This document shows positions 9,455-17,657 of a DNA stretch of 64,000 nt, in pieces. The DNA lies in the NCBI GenBank assembly GCA_019261985.1, contig JAFAQY010000054.1:1-64000 (forward strand). Direction: 5' to 3'. This DNA comes from Bryobacterales bacterium. GTDB taxonomy: Bacteria; Acidobacteriota; Terriglobia; Bryobacterales; Bryobacteraceae. Numbering within the stretch: the first letter of the stretch is position 1; each line of letters begins with the position of its first letter. Made by a program: the position numbers and the translations under genes. The notes beneath the pieces were generated by a model. That model was given only the letters and a program-made list of their open reading frames with translations, made no database searches and was not told the DNA's origin.

Positions 9455-10033
9455 TCACAGAATACCATCGGGTCGCCGCGCTACGACCTCGGCCACGGCA
9501 CTGCGATGAGCCTCGTCGTCGGGTTGGCCCTCGAACGTGTGCAGGATTTCCCATCCTTCGAAGCGGCGGATCAATTCGCCGGGGCGGAGGCGGTGCGCCG
9601 TAGGTTGTTCGCCGGGTTCGGCGATGTGGACAATGACGAGGAGTACGCCGCGTGGCTTCAGTCCTTGTTTAGCCGCTTCGATCAGATCGAGCTGTAGGTA
9701 GTAGGCGATAACGATAAGGTCCCAGGAAGCCGGCTCGATTTGAAACTCTGCTTTTTCCAGGTCCGCGACGCGGCAATCGATGCGCAGGTTTTTCTCCGCC
9801 GCGCGTTGACGAAGAATGTCGATCGCGATGGCCGAGCCATCCACCGCGGTGACCGTCCAGCCCCAGCTCGCAAGCCATAGCGCGTTGCGGCCCGCGCCAC
9901 AGGCTAAATCGAGAGCGCGTCCGGGTGAGAGATCATTCGCGGTTCGAACGAGCAAAGGAACCGGAGCGGCTTCCAAGTCCTCGCGCGGCCGTGCGGCCGT
10001 CCGGTAGCGTTCATCCCATGCGCGTATTTCCAT
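9455..10033 (-). CDS. Class I SAM-dependent methyltransferase (TehB/Methyltransf_25-like)
   Basis: A 192-residue protein. It begins WDERYRTAARPREDL, the usual N-terminus of TehB-like methyltransferases, with motif I ALDLACGAGRNALWLA, the acidic VTAVDGSAIAI and the WDLIVIAYYLQLDLI segment. TehB relatives methylate tellurite, thiols or other small molecules in detoxification. Substrate unknown. Its start is only 35 bases from a divergent gene; a 26-base perfect palindrome fills that gap. Confidence 0.85.
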   Translation of the reverse strand: MEIRAWDERYRTAARPREDLEAAPVPLLVRTANDLSPGRALDLACGAGRNALWLASWGWTVTAVDGSAIAIDILRQRAAEKNLRIDCRVADLEKAEFQIEPASWDLIVIAYYLQLDLIEAAKQGLKPRGVLLVIVHIAEPGEQPTAHRLRPGELIRRFEGWEILHTFEGQPDDEAHRSAVAEVVARRPDGIL

Positions 10034-10037
10034 ATCG

Positions 10038-10063
10038 GTAGGACAAGCTTAAGCTTGTCCTAC
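10038..10063. promoter_or_regulatory. Perfect 26-base palindrome between divergent genes
   Basis: GTAGGACAAGCTT is followed at once by its exact reverse complement, with no loop. It fills the 35-base space between the starts of the methyltransferase (minus) and the DUF1579-like gene (plus). It could be an operator for a dimeric regulator serving both genes. A weaker relative (TAGGACC...GGTCCTA) occurs at 31242-31269, so a short repeat family is an alternative. Confidence 0.55.
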
Positions 10064-10068
10064 TAAAG

Positions 10069-10608
10069 ATGTTATGGTTACAAAAGATGCTGCTGCCGTT
10101 GATATTTGTCTCCACGCTGTTTGCCCAGCAGGTGGGTCCCATGCAGCAGCCTACCTTTAAAGACGATCTATTGGACCAGCTGGTTGGATTTTGGGATTTA
10201 AATGGGATGGTTCGCGGTGAGCCCGTACACGAACATCTCGCTTCAGATTGGGTCCTGAACCATCAGTTTTTGCGCATTCATCGGAAACAGTTGGAAGGTC
10301 CGCACGAACAGCTTATCTACATCGGTTACGATCCGGTCAGCGAGCGGTATGTCGCCCATTTACTCGATACCTTCGGTGGCCGAGGTTCGGAAACGCTCGG
10401 TTACGGCATCCGCTCCGGCGATAAGATTCAGTTCGTTTTCGAGTATCCCAGCGGCCCTTATCATTACACGTTTAGCTGGGACTCGAAAGAGAAGAGCTGG
10501 CAGTTCGTGTTGGAATCGAAAGACCGCCAAGGGCACTGGACTACCTTCTCAACTCAGGCGCTCAAGCGCATGAAGCCGCCCGGGCTGGGGCGCGGGCCGC
10601 AGCCATAG
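10069..10608 (+). CDS. Secreted DUF1579-like protein
   Basis: A 179-residue protein with a signal peptide (MLWLQKMLLPLIFVSTLFAQ). The mature part has FKDDLLDQLVGFWDLNGMVRG, then repeated beta-strand phrases (WVLNHQFLRIHRKQ, YIGYDPVSERYVAHLLDTFG), as in DUF1579 proteins and like the cytoplasmic paralogue at 8163. No catalytic residues are recognisable. The stop overlaps the GTG of the GNAT gene by one base, so the two are likely translated together. Confidence 0.7.
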   Translation: MLWLQKMLLPLIFVSTLFAQQVGPMQQPTFKDDLLDQLVGFWDLNGMVRGEPVHEHLASDWVLNHQFLRIHRKQLEGPHEQLIYIGYDPVSERYVAHLLDTFGGRGSETLGYGIRSGDKIQFVFEYPSGPYHYTFSWDSKEKSWQFVLESKDRQGHWTTFSTQALKRMKPPGLGRGPQP

Positions 10609-11087
10609 TGCGCGTCGAAGTCCGGAAAGCCACGGCGGATGACGTTCCGCTGATCCTGGAATTCATTCGAAAACTGGCGGAGTATGAGCGGATGTCCGAC
10701 CGCGTGCGCGCGACGGAGGCCGATCTTCGGGAGGCTCTATTCCGCGAACGGCCCGCATCGGAAGTGCTGTTAGCTTACGCCGGCTCCGAACCGGCCGGGT
10801 TCGCAGTCTATTTTCAATCGTTCTCTACGTTCCTCAGCAGGCCGGGAATCTACCTGGAGGATCTTTTCGTCGAGCCGGGGCACCGGCGCGCAGGCGTCGG
10901 GACGGCGCTGATGGCGGCAGTCGCCAAACTGGCTCTCGATCGAGGAGGCGCGCTGAGTTGGTCGGTGTTGAAGTGGAACCAGCCCGCGATCGATTTCTAT
11001 CTACGCCTGGGCGCGGACGAAGTGACGGAGTGGAGCGGTTACCGGCTCGCCGGCGAGGCGCTGAAACGCATAGCCGAAAAAGCATAG
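10608..11087 (+). CDS. GNAT-family N-acetyltransferase
   Basis: A 159-residue GNAT protein. The acetyl-CoA motif is LEDLFVEPGHRRAGVGTALM, and the C-terminal WNQPAIDFYLRLGAD is the pattern of the diamine (spermidine/spermine) acetyltransferase group. It transfers acetyl from acetyl-CoA to an amine, perhaps a polyamine or amino acid. The GTG start overlaps the previous stop. Confidence 0.87.
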   Translation: MRVEVRKATADDVPLILEFIRKLAEYERMSDRVRATEADLREALFRERPASEVLLAYAGSEPAGFAVYFQSFSTFLSRPGIYLEDLFVEPGHRRAGVGTALMAAVAKLALDRGGALSWSVLKWNQPAIDFYLRLGADEVTEWSGYRLAGEALKRIAEKA

Positions 11088-11103
11088 GTGATATGCTGTG
11101 CCA

Positions 11104-11919
11104 ATGCGTTTTAGGTCACTTGTTTTCCTGCTGTTTGCCGCGGCGACGTTAGCATGGGCAGCGGAGAAACCCAAACCGCCAAGCTCCCCGCGCCTGTATG
11201 TGTTCAACTGCGGGATCATCAAGGCGATGTCGGTCACCACATACGGCTTCAAAGAGGGAGAGGTTCCGAACCGCGATTTTGTGGTCACGTGCTATCTTAT
11301 CGCGCATCCCAAGGGGACGCTGATGTGGGACGTGGGCTTTACGCCCGATGCCGCGCTTAAGCCCGACGCGCCGAACAAGCCGCTAAAGACGCAGCTGGCC
11401 GAAATCGGGTATACGCCCGCCGATATTACTTATCTGGCCATGTCGCACTACCACTCGGACCATACCGGCAACGCCAACGACTTCGCTTCCGCCACATGGA
11501 TCGTGCAGCGGGCCGAGCGCGAAACCATGTTTACCGAGCCGCCCCCGCGCATTCTTGCTCCAGCGACCTTCAGCGCGCTGAAGAACAGCAAAACCAAGGT
11601 CTTGAACAATGAGGACTACGATGTGTTCGGCGATGGAAAGGTAGTGATCAAAACCGCGCCGGGGCACACGCCCGGCCACCAAGTGCTGTTTTTGAGACTG
11701 AAGAAGGACGGGAACATGCTTTTAGCGGGCGACCTTTATCACTTCCCGGAAGAACAGACGATGAACCGGTTTCCGACATTCGAGTTCAACGTTCCTCAAT
11801 CGGCGAGCAGCCGCGCGGCAATCGATGAGTTTCTAAAGAAGAACAACGCGCAGATGTGGATCTCGCACGATTTGGCGACTTACAACCAGGCCAAGAAATC
11901 GCCGCAGTTTTACGAATAA
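11104..11919 (+). CDS. Secreted metallo-beta-lactamase-fold hydrolase, AHL-lactonase-like
   Basis: About 271 residues, with a signal peptide (MRFRSLVFLLFAAATLAWA). Zinc ligands are visible: SHYHSDHTGN (HxHxDH), a later PGHTPGHQ histidine, AGDLYHF aspartate and a C-terminal SHD. This set and the protein length fit the N-acyl-homoserine lactonase (AiiA/AttM) branch of the superfamily. A quorum-quenching role is possible; other lactones are equally likely. The ATG at 11104 is preferred to a GTG two codons upstream. Confidence 0.82.
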   Translation: MRFRSLVFLLFAAATLAWAAEKPKPPSSPRLYVFNCGIIKAMSVTTYGFKEGEVPNRDFVVTCYLIAHPKGTLMWDVGFTPDAALKPDAPNKPLKTQLAEIGYTPADITYLAMSHYHSDHTGNANDFASATWIVQRAERETMFTEPPPRILAPATFSALKNSKTKVLNNEDYDVFGDGKVVIKTAPGHTPGHQVLFLRLKKDGNMLLAGDLYHFPEEQTMNRFPTFEFNVPQSASSRAAIDEFLKKNNAQMWISHDLATYNQAKKSPQFYE

Positions 11920-11923
11920 GTCT

Positions 11924-13261
11924 TCACGAGTAGTTTTTCCAGGCCCTCAGGCTCCGGGCAGCCGCGGCGAGAATCCCGACGACCACGACCGTCGCGGCTC
12001 CGCCGAACGCGACGGAGGGCACGGTTCCCATCCACTCCGCCGCGATGCCCGATTCCACGGCGCCCCACTGATTGGAACAACTGATGAACAGCGCGTTCAC
12101 GGCATTCACGCGGCCCCGTAAACGATCCGGTGTGCGCGAATGCACGAGATAGGTTCTGAGGACGACGCTTACGCTGTCCAGCGCGCCTGTCGCAACCAGG
12201 AGCGCGAAGGAAAGCCAAGCAGATGTCGAGATCGCGAAACCAACGGTCGCCAAGCCGAAGCCGGCGACCACGGCAAGCAGAACCGGTCCGGCCGGCCCGA
12301 TCTGCTTGCGATGCGCCAGGGCGAATGCCATCGCGCCCGCGCCAATGGCCGGAGCCGCGCGCAACCAGCCCAGTCCTCTTGCCCCAATATGCAGAATGCT
12401 ATCGGCATAAATCGGGAGCAAAGCGGTAGCGCCTCCGAAAAAGACGGCGAGCAGATCCAGGCTCAATGCCGATAACAGCAGCTTTTCGCGAAAGACGAAG
12501 CGGATTCCTTCGCTCATCTCGCGGATGCCCCGGCGCTCGCGCTTCGGCGCAATTACCGGCGGCGGACGCAGGGCAACGTAACAGGCAAGCGTGAGCAGCG
12601 TACAAACGGCCTGGACCAGATACACGGCCGTGCTGCCAAGCCACGCAAGCAGAAGTCCAGCGATCGCTGGACCCGTTACAGTAGCCATTTCGCGCCCTGT
12701 TCCATTCCAACTAATGGCGTTGTTGAGATGCTCGGGAGGCACGACGTTCGGGAGCACGGAGGAACTCGCCGGCCACTGAAATGCGCGCGCGCAAGCGCCG
12801 AGAAACAGGCACGCGTAAATCACCGTGACGCCGCGCGAGGCTCCGGCGAACGCCAGGATGAATCCCATCGCGGCAATCGCGATCTGCGTTAGCACCAGGG
12901 TGCGGCGACGGTCGTAAGCATCGGCGACATGACCCGCCGCGAACGTGAACATCAGGACCGGAACGATCTGGACGAGTCCGACGTTTCCCAACACCAGCGG
13001 CGAGTGTCTGGCCTGGTATAGATCCCACGCAACCACCACCGAGAGCATTTGCTGGCTGAGCATGGAAAGAACGATTCCGCCAAGCAGGAACCGGTAATTA
13101 CGAGACCGAAACGCCGCATACGCCGCCACTCGTTCTAGTATCGCGGACGCGGGAACGAATGGACTATATAAACAGAATCGATTTGAAGGCGAAACAATTG
13201 CCGGATATTCTGGATCTGGAAAGTAGCGAGTGAGTCTACGCCGTCGACTCTTAGACTTCAC
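11924..13261 (-). CDS. Major facilitator superfamily transporter (EntS-like)
   Basis: Up to 445 residues with about 12 hydrophobic helices. The loop 2-3 motif AGHVADAYDRRRTLVLTQ and the later DRLRGRVNAVNALFISC are characteristic of the EntS/MefA-like exporter group, which releases siderophores or drugs. The first 45 residues are polar and not helix-forming, so translation may begin later, near SAILERVAAYAAFRSRNYRF. Substrate unknown. Convergent with the lactonase-like gene with a 4-base gap. Confidence 0.87.
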   Translation of the reverse strand: MKSKSRRRRLTRYFPDPEYPAIVSPSNRFCLYSPFVPASAILERVAAYAAFRSRNYRFLLGGIVLSMLSQQMLSVVVAWDLYQARHSPLVLGNVGLVQIVPVLMFTFAAGHVADAYDRRRTLVLTQIAIAAMGFILAFAGASRGVTVIYACLFLGACARAFQWPASSSVLPNVVPPEHLNNAISWNGTGREMATVTGPAIAGLLLAWLGSTAVYLVQAVCTLLTLACYVALRPPPVIAPKRERRGIREMSEGIRFVFREKLLLSALSLDLLAVFFGGATALLPIYADSILHIGARGLGWLRAAPAIGAGAMAFALAHRKQIGPAGPVLLAVVAGFGLATVGFAISTSAWLSFALLVATGALDSVSVVLRTYLVHSRTPDRLRGRVNAVNALFISCSNQWGAVESGIAAEWMGTVPSVAFGGAATVVVVGILAAAARSLRAWKNYS

Positions 13262-13321
13262 CCTCGTTTGAATCCCACCGCGCGGTGGACACCCGACCCG
13301 AAAATCTAATACGGAGAAATT

Positions 13322-14110
13322 GTGTCTACAAATGCGTCCGCTATTGTCCTTCCGACATTTTTAGCCTCAATTGGTTTGGCTGCCCAGGGAATGGAATACT
13401 CGGCTCCAGGGCTCTCCGGAAACATGAATGCGCAACCAGTCGTCCAGGGGGAGATACGGAATATAAACTTCGATACTACGGATCTCATGATCGTTGTGAG
13501 CACGCTCGCGGACGGCAGGCCATTAGAGCGTGTGCCAGTAGAAGGCAGCGGCACGTTTCAACTCTATAACATGCCTCCTGGCACGTATTCGTTGAAGTTG
13601 ATCCGCCCTCCCGGCGAAACGATTCTTGAGCAGATTGCTCAAATTGGAAACGGTCAGATGATTAGTCTGCAAATGCCGGATAGTCCCGCGCGGAATGCCG
13701 CGGCATCGACGGTCTCCGCCGACCAATTGCAGCACCCGCTTTCTTCCAAAGGCGCCAAGATGATTCGCAAAGCGCAGTCCTACGCCGCCGCCGGCGATCA
13801 CGCCCAGGCGATCGACGAGTTAAGAAAGGCGCTGAATGAGCCTTCGGCCGTTCCTTATGCGCATAGCCTGCTTGGCGCCGAGTACTTGAAAACGGGACAA
13901 GTCGCGCCGGCTGAAGCCGAGTTGGAGCAAGCAGTGCAATTGCTGCCGCACGATCCGGCATTGCATTCGAACCTCGCCTACGCGTTGTTTCTTCGTGGCG
14001 AGAACGAGCGCAGCGAGCAGGAGGTGCGAAAAGCTCTGGAGTTGGATCACAACAACTCGCCCGCGCAGAAGTTGTTGGGGTATATTTTGAAGCAGCGGGG
14101 AGGGCAGTGA
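13322..14110 (+). CDS. TPR-repeat protein with N-terminal carboxypeptidase-regulatory-like part
   Basis: A 262-residue protein starting at GTG 13322 with GGAGAA just upstream. The N-terminal half (residues 40-115) contains GSGTFQLYNMPPGTYSLKLI, which resembles carboxypeptidase regulatory-like/SpaA beta-sandwich segments. The C-terminal half has two or three tetratricopeptide repeats (AIDELRKALNEPSAVPYAHS, AEAELEQAVQLLPHDPALHS, SEQEVRKALELDHNNSPAQ). Such proteins act as protein-protein scaffolds. The N-terminus is weakly hydrophobic and may be a signal peptide. No partner is evident. Confidence 0.75.
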   Translation: MSTNASAIVLPTFLASIGLAAQGMEYSAPGLSGNMNAQPVVQGEIRNINFDTTDLMIVVSTLADGRPLERVPVEGSGTFQLYNMPPGTYSLKLIRPPGETILEQIAQIGNGQMISLQMPDSPARNAAASTVSADQLQHPLSSKGAKMIRKAQSYAAAGDHAQAIDELRKALNEPSAVPYAHSLLGAEYLKTGQVAPAEAELEQAVQLLPHDPALHSNLAYALFLRGENERSEQEVRKALELDHNNSPAQKLLGYILKQRGGQ

Positions 14111-14276
14111 TGGCCTAGGATCAGCCGCTCGTACGAGCTCGTAGCTGAGGACGAAGGTTAGCGCGATTCGTTATCCACCGGTTGCCGTAACGGCCCGAAT
14201 TCAGGGAGATATCCACCTGAAGCTGAATTCCGGAATGGTTACTGTTCTCTCGGGTCATCCCGCGAGCGGCCGCGCA

Positions 14277-16154
14277 TCAATTCTCCGAGGGTTTCTCCAC
14301 GTGATCGATTACGAGGACCTCGACGGGAGCCTTGGTCGATTCTAATCGTAGTCCGACCTCCTGAAGAGCTACGGATACCGCGGCGCTGGTCAACCCGGTA
14401 AACGGGTTGAAATAACCTCCGCCGAGACCAGAAGTATTGGGAGCTGCGGCAGGCCCGCGTTCATTTGGGTCTACGTCGTATTCGATAACAAAATCGTATT
14501 CGCCTTTGAGGCTGGTTCGATCGATAACCGGCCGCTCAAAATACCATCCCAATGTGTCGGCGGCATCCTGCATAGAACTGGCTTGGAAAGTCATCCGATT
14601 TCTGAGAGTGCCATCCGGTGCCGGGATGCGGAGACTACTTGATAGCCCGTGATGTTCAACCAAGGAACCGTCCGCGATTTTTAGTAACTCGCCTTTAGGA
14701 GGCGTCGGCTTCAGCTTTGGTCCGTTCTTCCCAACGGTCACCGCGTATACAGGGATCTGTCTTGTCTCCCTGTGGATCTTCAGATGGAATCGATCCTCCA
14801 GCAGCACCTGAAGCATCAAGTTGATCTCTCGAGTATCATTGACCTGCAACTGGCGCGCCGTGTAACTTGGAACGGAGTTGGGGGCCAACTTGGCTTGAAT
14901 CTCCCATCGGTCCGATTTGACCCATGCCGGGAGCGTGCCTGCGACCAACGCGCAGTCCTCCCCCAGGGCGACTTTCATGCCACAACTGCCGCCTTGAATA
15001 TAAGCCCTAACGATATAAGTGAGCAGGTCCGTTCTGTCAACGAATATGGCGCTGTCGAGCCGGTGGCCTTCATGGTCACGGTGCATCGTCGCCCGATCAA
15101 CAGGCTTCACCGAGGCGACTTCGAAACTCGGACGTGCCGCGGCTTGCGGAGCGGCCACCAGCGAAACGACTCCGGTTACAGCCGCGATCGACAACACAAG
15201 CACCGCCGCTGCCATAATTCCGAATGACGGCGACGTGCAGTCTCGGTGGCCCAACAGTCGCCGGATTCGCCCGAGAAGTTCCCCTCCGCTCGCGGCCAGC
15301 GCGGGTTCGGGAATCCGGTCCCGGATCTCTTCCATTTCAGCCAGCGCGCTCGCGTATTGCAGCGCATTTCCGCAGACTTCAACCGCGATGTCATCACAAC
15401 AGTGCTCCCGCTCGAGCCGCATCTGCTTGCCCACCCACCACACGGCGGGGTTGTAAAAGAACACTGTCTCGATCGCCGTCTGCAACAGGTTCAAAAGGTA
15501 GTCGTGCCGGCGAATATGGGCGAGCTCATGCGCGAGGATCGCTCTGATCTGCACTTCATTCAGCCCGGTGATGGCGGTAACGGGCAGAAGAATATAGGGC
15601 CGCAGCCAGCCGATTGCAGTCGGAACGCGGACTATCGACGACGTACACAATCGGACAGGAGCGGAGAGACGCAGCGCCAGTTTAAGCCGTATAAGCGTCT
15701 CCTCCAATTCAATGCTGGCACCGCTTGCCCCGCCTTTCAGTGTCTGTGCGCCTATCCAACCGCCGACGGCGCGCACGGAAAGGAGCAAAACGCCGATGAT
15801 CCAAATGCACACGACCCACCCTGAGATTCCAACGTGCGGCGCGCTGGTCGTCGAGGCAAAATAGACAGCTTGCTCCGGTGCGGTCAGCGGCGCTTGCACA
15901 GAGAATCGAGGCGTCGATGTGGCTCTCTCCGGCTCGCTGCGGGAATTCCATGTCGCTGTGACGACTAGGGCGATTGGCATCATCAGCATGATCAGGCTCG
16001 CCGCAGCGTACCGAAGGCGGGCCGCCGATGGCGGCGCAATCGTCTTGACGATCCACATCAACAAGGCCAGTAACGACCCTTGCCAGATGAAGTAAAGTAG
16101 CGCACGACCCAAAGTCTGCACTGCGGGATGCGCCAACAAGGTCTCTAATATCAT
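14277..16154 (-). CDS. BlaR1-type M56 metallopeptidase fused to a TIGR03435 domain
   Basis: A 625-residue membrane receptor. Residues 1-335 are the M56 peptidase: helices near 15-40, 48-68 and 111-130, the zinc motif HELAH at 209-213, HDY, and EREHCCDD at about 248-255, then a membrane segment near 311-334. Residues 342-625 form a TIGR03435 domain (starts RPSFEVASVKPV, ends VEVLVIDHVEKPSEN). In BlaR1/MecR1 this exported position is held by a penicillin-binding sensor; here TIGR03435 replaces it. The ATG overlaps the BlaI stop (ATGA), so the two are translationally coupled. The inferred role is a signal-triggered peptidase that cleaves the repressor. Confidence 0.9.
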   Translation of the reverse strand: MILETLLAHPAVQTLGRALLYFIWQGSLLALLMWIVKTIAPPSAARLRYAAASLIMLMMPIALVVTATWNSRSEPERATSTPRFSVQAPLTAPEQAVYFASTTSAPHVGISGWVVCIWIIGVLLLSVRAVGGWIGAQTLKGGASGASIELEETLIRLKLALRLSAPVRLCTSSIVRVPTAIGWLRPYILLPVTAITGLNEVQIRAILAHELAHIRRHDYLLNLLQTAIETVFFYNPAVWWVGKQMRLEREHCCDDIAVEVCGNALQYASALAEMEEIRDRIPEPALAASGGELLGRIRRLLGHRDCTSPSFGIMAAAVLVLSIAAVTGVVSLVAAPQAAARPSFEVASVKPVDRATMHRDHEGHRLDSAIFVDRTDLLTYIVRAYIQGGSCGMKVALGEDCALVAGTLPAWVKSDRWEIQAKLAPNSVPSYTARQLQVNDTREINLMLQVLLEDRFHLKIHRETRQIPVYAVTVGKNGPKLKPTPPKGELLKIADGSLVEHHGLSSSLRIPAPDGTLRNRMTFQASSMQDAADTLGWYFERPVIDRTSLKGEYDFVIEYDVDPNERGPAAAPNTSGLGGGYFNPFTGLTSAAVSVALQEVGLRLESTKAPVEVLVIDHVEKPSEN

Positions 16155-16534
16155 TTCCTACCTCGCTCGTAATCCTTGAGGATTTTGCGGATCTCCGACA
16201 GCTCTTCCGGCGTGGCCTTCCTAGAAGACAAAGCCTGCAACACCAACTTGCTCATCGACCCTTCGAAGGCTCGCTCAAGTAGGTCGGCCACCAGCGTTCG
16301 CTGGGCCTGCTCTCGCGGGAGCCGTGCCTGATACACGTGAGCGTAGGGCGTTTCGTCCCGGCTCACCAGACCTTTCTCGTGCATAATCTGCATGAATTTC
16401 AGGATGGTGGTGTATCCGGTCTTCTTAACCGCGTTCAAAGCTTCGTGAACCTGGCGGACTGTGCTCGGTCCCCGTTGCCAAAGAACGCGGAGAATCGCCA
16501 GCTCGGCTTCTGTCGGCTTCGGGGATTTGCCCAT
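16151..16534 (-). CDS. BlaI/MecI/CopY-family winged-helix repressor
   Basis: A 127-residue protein from the ATG at 16534 (MGKSPKPTEAELAILRVLWQ). The helix-turn-helix region includes STVRQVHEALN and GYTTILKFMQIMHEKGLVSR, with the C-terminal dimerisation helices LVADLLERAFEGSMSKLVLQ. BlaI repressors bind dyads at their own promoter and are inactivated by proteolysis started by the M56 partner encoded next. A 12-residue longer start at 16570 would read through the operator, so the shorter start is chosen. No Shine-Dalgarno sequence is seen before it. Confidence 0.92.
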   Translation of the reverse strand: MGKSPKPTEAELAILRVLWQRGPSTVRQVHEALNAVKKTGYTTILKFMQIMHEKGLVSRDETPYAHVYQARLPREQAQRTLVADLLERAFEGSMSKLVLQALSSRKATPEELSEIRKILKDYERGRK

Positions 16535-16543
16535 GGATCGATT

Positions 16544-16583
16544 ATTATACGAACTAGTTCGTAGAGTCAACGAATATTTTCGT
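16544..16583 (-). promoter_or_regulatory. blaI-M56 promoter with two ACGAA-N4-TTCGT operators
   Basis: On the minus strand TTGACT (16565-16570) and TATAAT (16544-16549) form a near-consensus promoter with a 15-base spacer. A perfect 16-base dyad TACGAACTAGTTCGTA (16548-16563) fills the spacer. A second dyad with the same half-sites, ACGAA-N4-TTCGT, lies at 16570-16583; centres are exactly 21 bases apart, two helical turns. Transcription would begin about 3-4 bases before the blaI ATG, giving an almost leaderless mRNA. Autorepression by BlaI is the obvious reading. Confidence 0.8.
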
Positions 16584-16722
16584 ATAGGTTCACGGGTCTC
16601 CCTCAGTCTTAGCCCACTGCCCTATTTCCAATAACCTATGCCCAACACCATCGGCCGCATCCCTGTGCCCGCCATTGTAGACATCTGCCGTGCTGCGTGA
16701 GAATCGCAGGCGCATTTTTGCA

Positions 16723-17547
16723 TCACTGTGCGCCGATCACGACCGCGGCCGCGCCGATCACGCCCGATTCCGCTCCGAACTGGGCCGGCACAATCGGGAT
16801 TTCGCGGGAATACGGATTTACGGTCCAGCGCGGGGCTGCGGCGCGCAAACGTCCGAACAATGGCTCGCCCATCTGCGCTACGCCGCCGCCGAGCACAATG
16901 ATGCCGGGGTCGAGCAGGCTTATCACCGCTCCCAGCCATGCGCCCAAGCGGCCCGCCAGCTCGTCGAGATCTTCGTCGGCGGCATCGTCGAATACGCGAC
17001 CTGATGCCAGCGCCTCGATGCAGCCGGCCGTTCCACAGCCGCACAGAATCGAGCTGCGATAGTCGATGCACATGTGTCCGGCCTCGGCGCCAGCGCCGTG
17101 AGCGCCGTGAAAAATCTTGCCGTCCAGAACGATTCCAGAGCCGATACCGGTTCCGATGGCGGCATAAAACACGTGCGAATAGCCCCGGCCCGCGCCATGC
17201 AATGCTTCCGCGAGGCCCGCGGCGTTGCAGTCGTTTTCGATCACCACCGGCAATCCGAACTTATCCTTCGCAAATTTCGCTAGCGGCACATTGTGCCAGC
17301 CGGGCAGATTCGGCGGATTCAGCACCACGCCCGTTTTAACATCCAAGGGACCCGGAGCGCAGATGCCGATCGCCTGAACCTGCGGAGTCAGGCTCGATTC
17401 CACCGCGCGCCATATCTGCCCCAACGACACTTCAAATCCGCGCGAGGCCAGGGTCGGTATGGAGCGAAATCCTTCCACCTCGGCCCGCGCATTCACGCGG
17501 CCCGCGGCGATCTTTGTTCCGCCAATGTCGACTCCGAGGACGGCCAT
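16723..17547 (-). CDS. ROK-family sugar kinase (glucokinase-like)
   Basis: A 274-residue protein with the ATP-binding start MAVLGVDIGGTKIAAGRV, the sugar-site GICAPGPLDVKTGVV and ENDCNAAGLAEALHGAG, and the ROK zinc motif GHMCIDYRSSILCGCGTAGC with its His and three cysteines. ROK kinases phosphorylate glucose, N-acetylmannosamine, fructose or allose. No DNA-binding N-terminus, so it is an enzyme and not a ROK repressor. Divergent from the sorbosone-dehydrogenase-like gene 110 bases away. Confidence 0.92.
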   Translation of the reverse strand: MAVLGVDIGGTKIAAGRVNARAEVEGFRSIPTLASRGFEVSLGQIWRAVESSLTPQVQAIGICAPGPLDVKTGVVLNPPNLPGWHNVPLAKFAKDKFGLPVVIENDCNAAGLAEALHGAGRGYSHVFYAAIGTGIGSGIVLDGKIFHGAHGAGAEAGHMCIDYRSSILCGCGTAGCIEALASGRVFDDAADEDLDELAGRLGAWLGAVISLLDPGIIVLGGGVAQMGEPLFGRLRAAAPRWTVNPYSREIPIVPAQFGAESGVIGAAAVVIGAQ

Positions 17548-17657
17548 GCCTATCTTCAGTAGAACGCAGGTGGCTCCGCGTCCGCCTGAAACCGTTCGCC
17601 TGAAGGTCGCAGTGAAACCATTCGCGCATGGCCTCGATCACCCAAACGGATGCTGTT

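Noticed and set aside
17628-17657. Earlier start for the sorbosone-dehydrogenase-like gene
   Set aside because: It would place ten polar residues before the signal anchor; ATG 17658 begins the signal directly.
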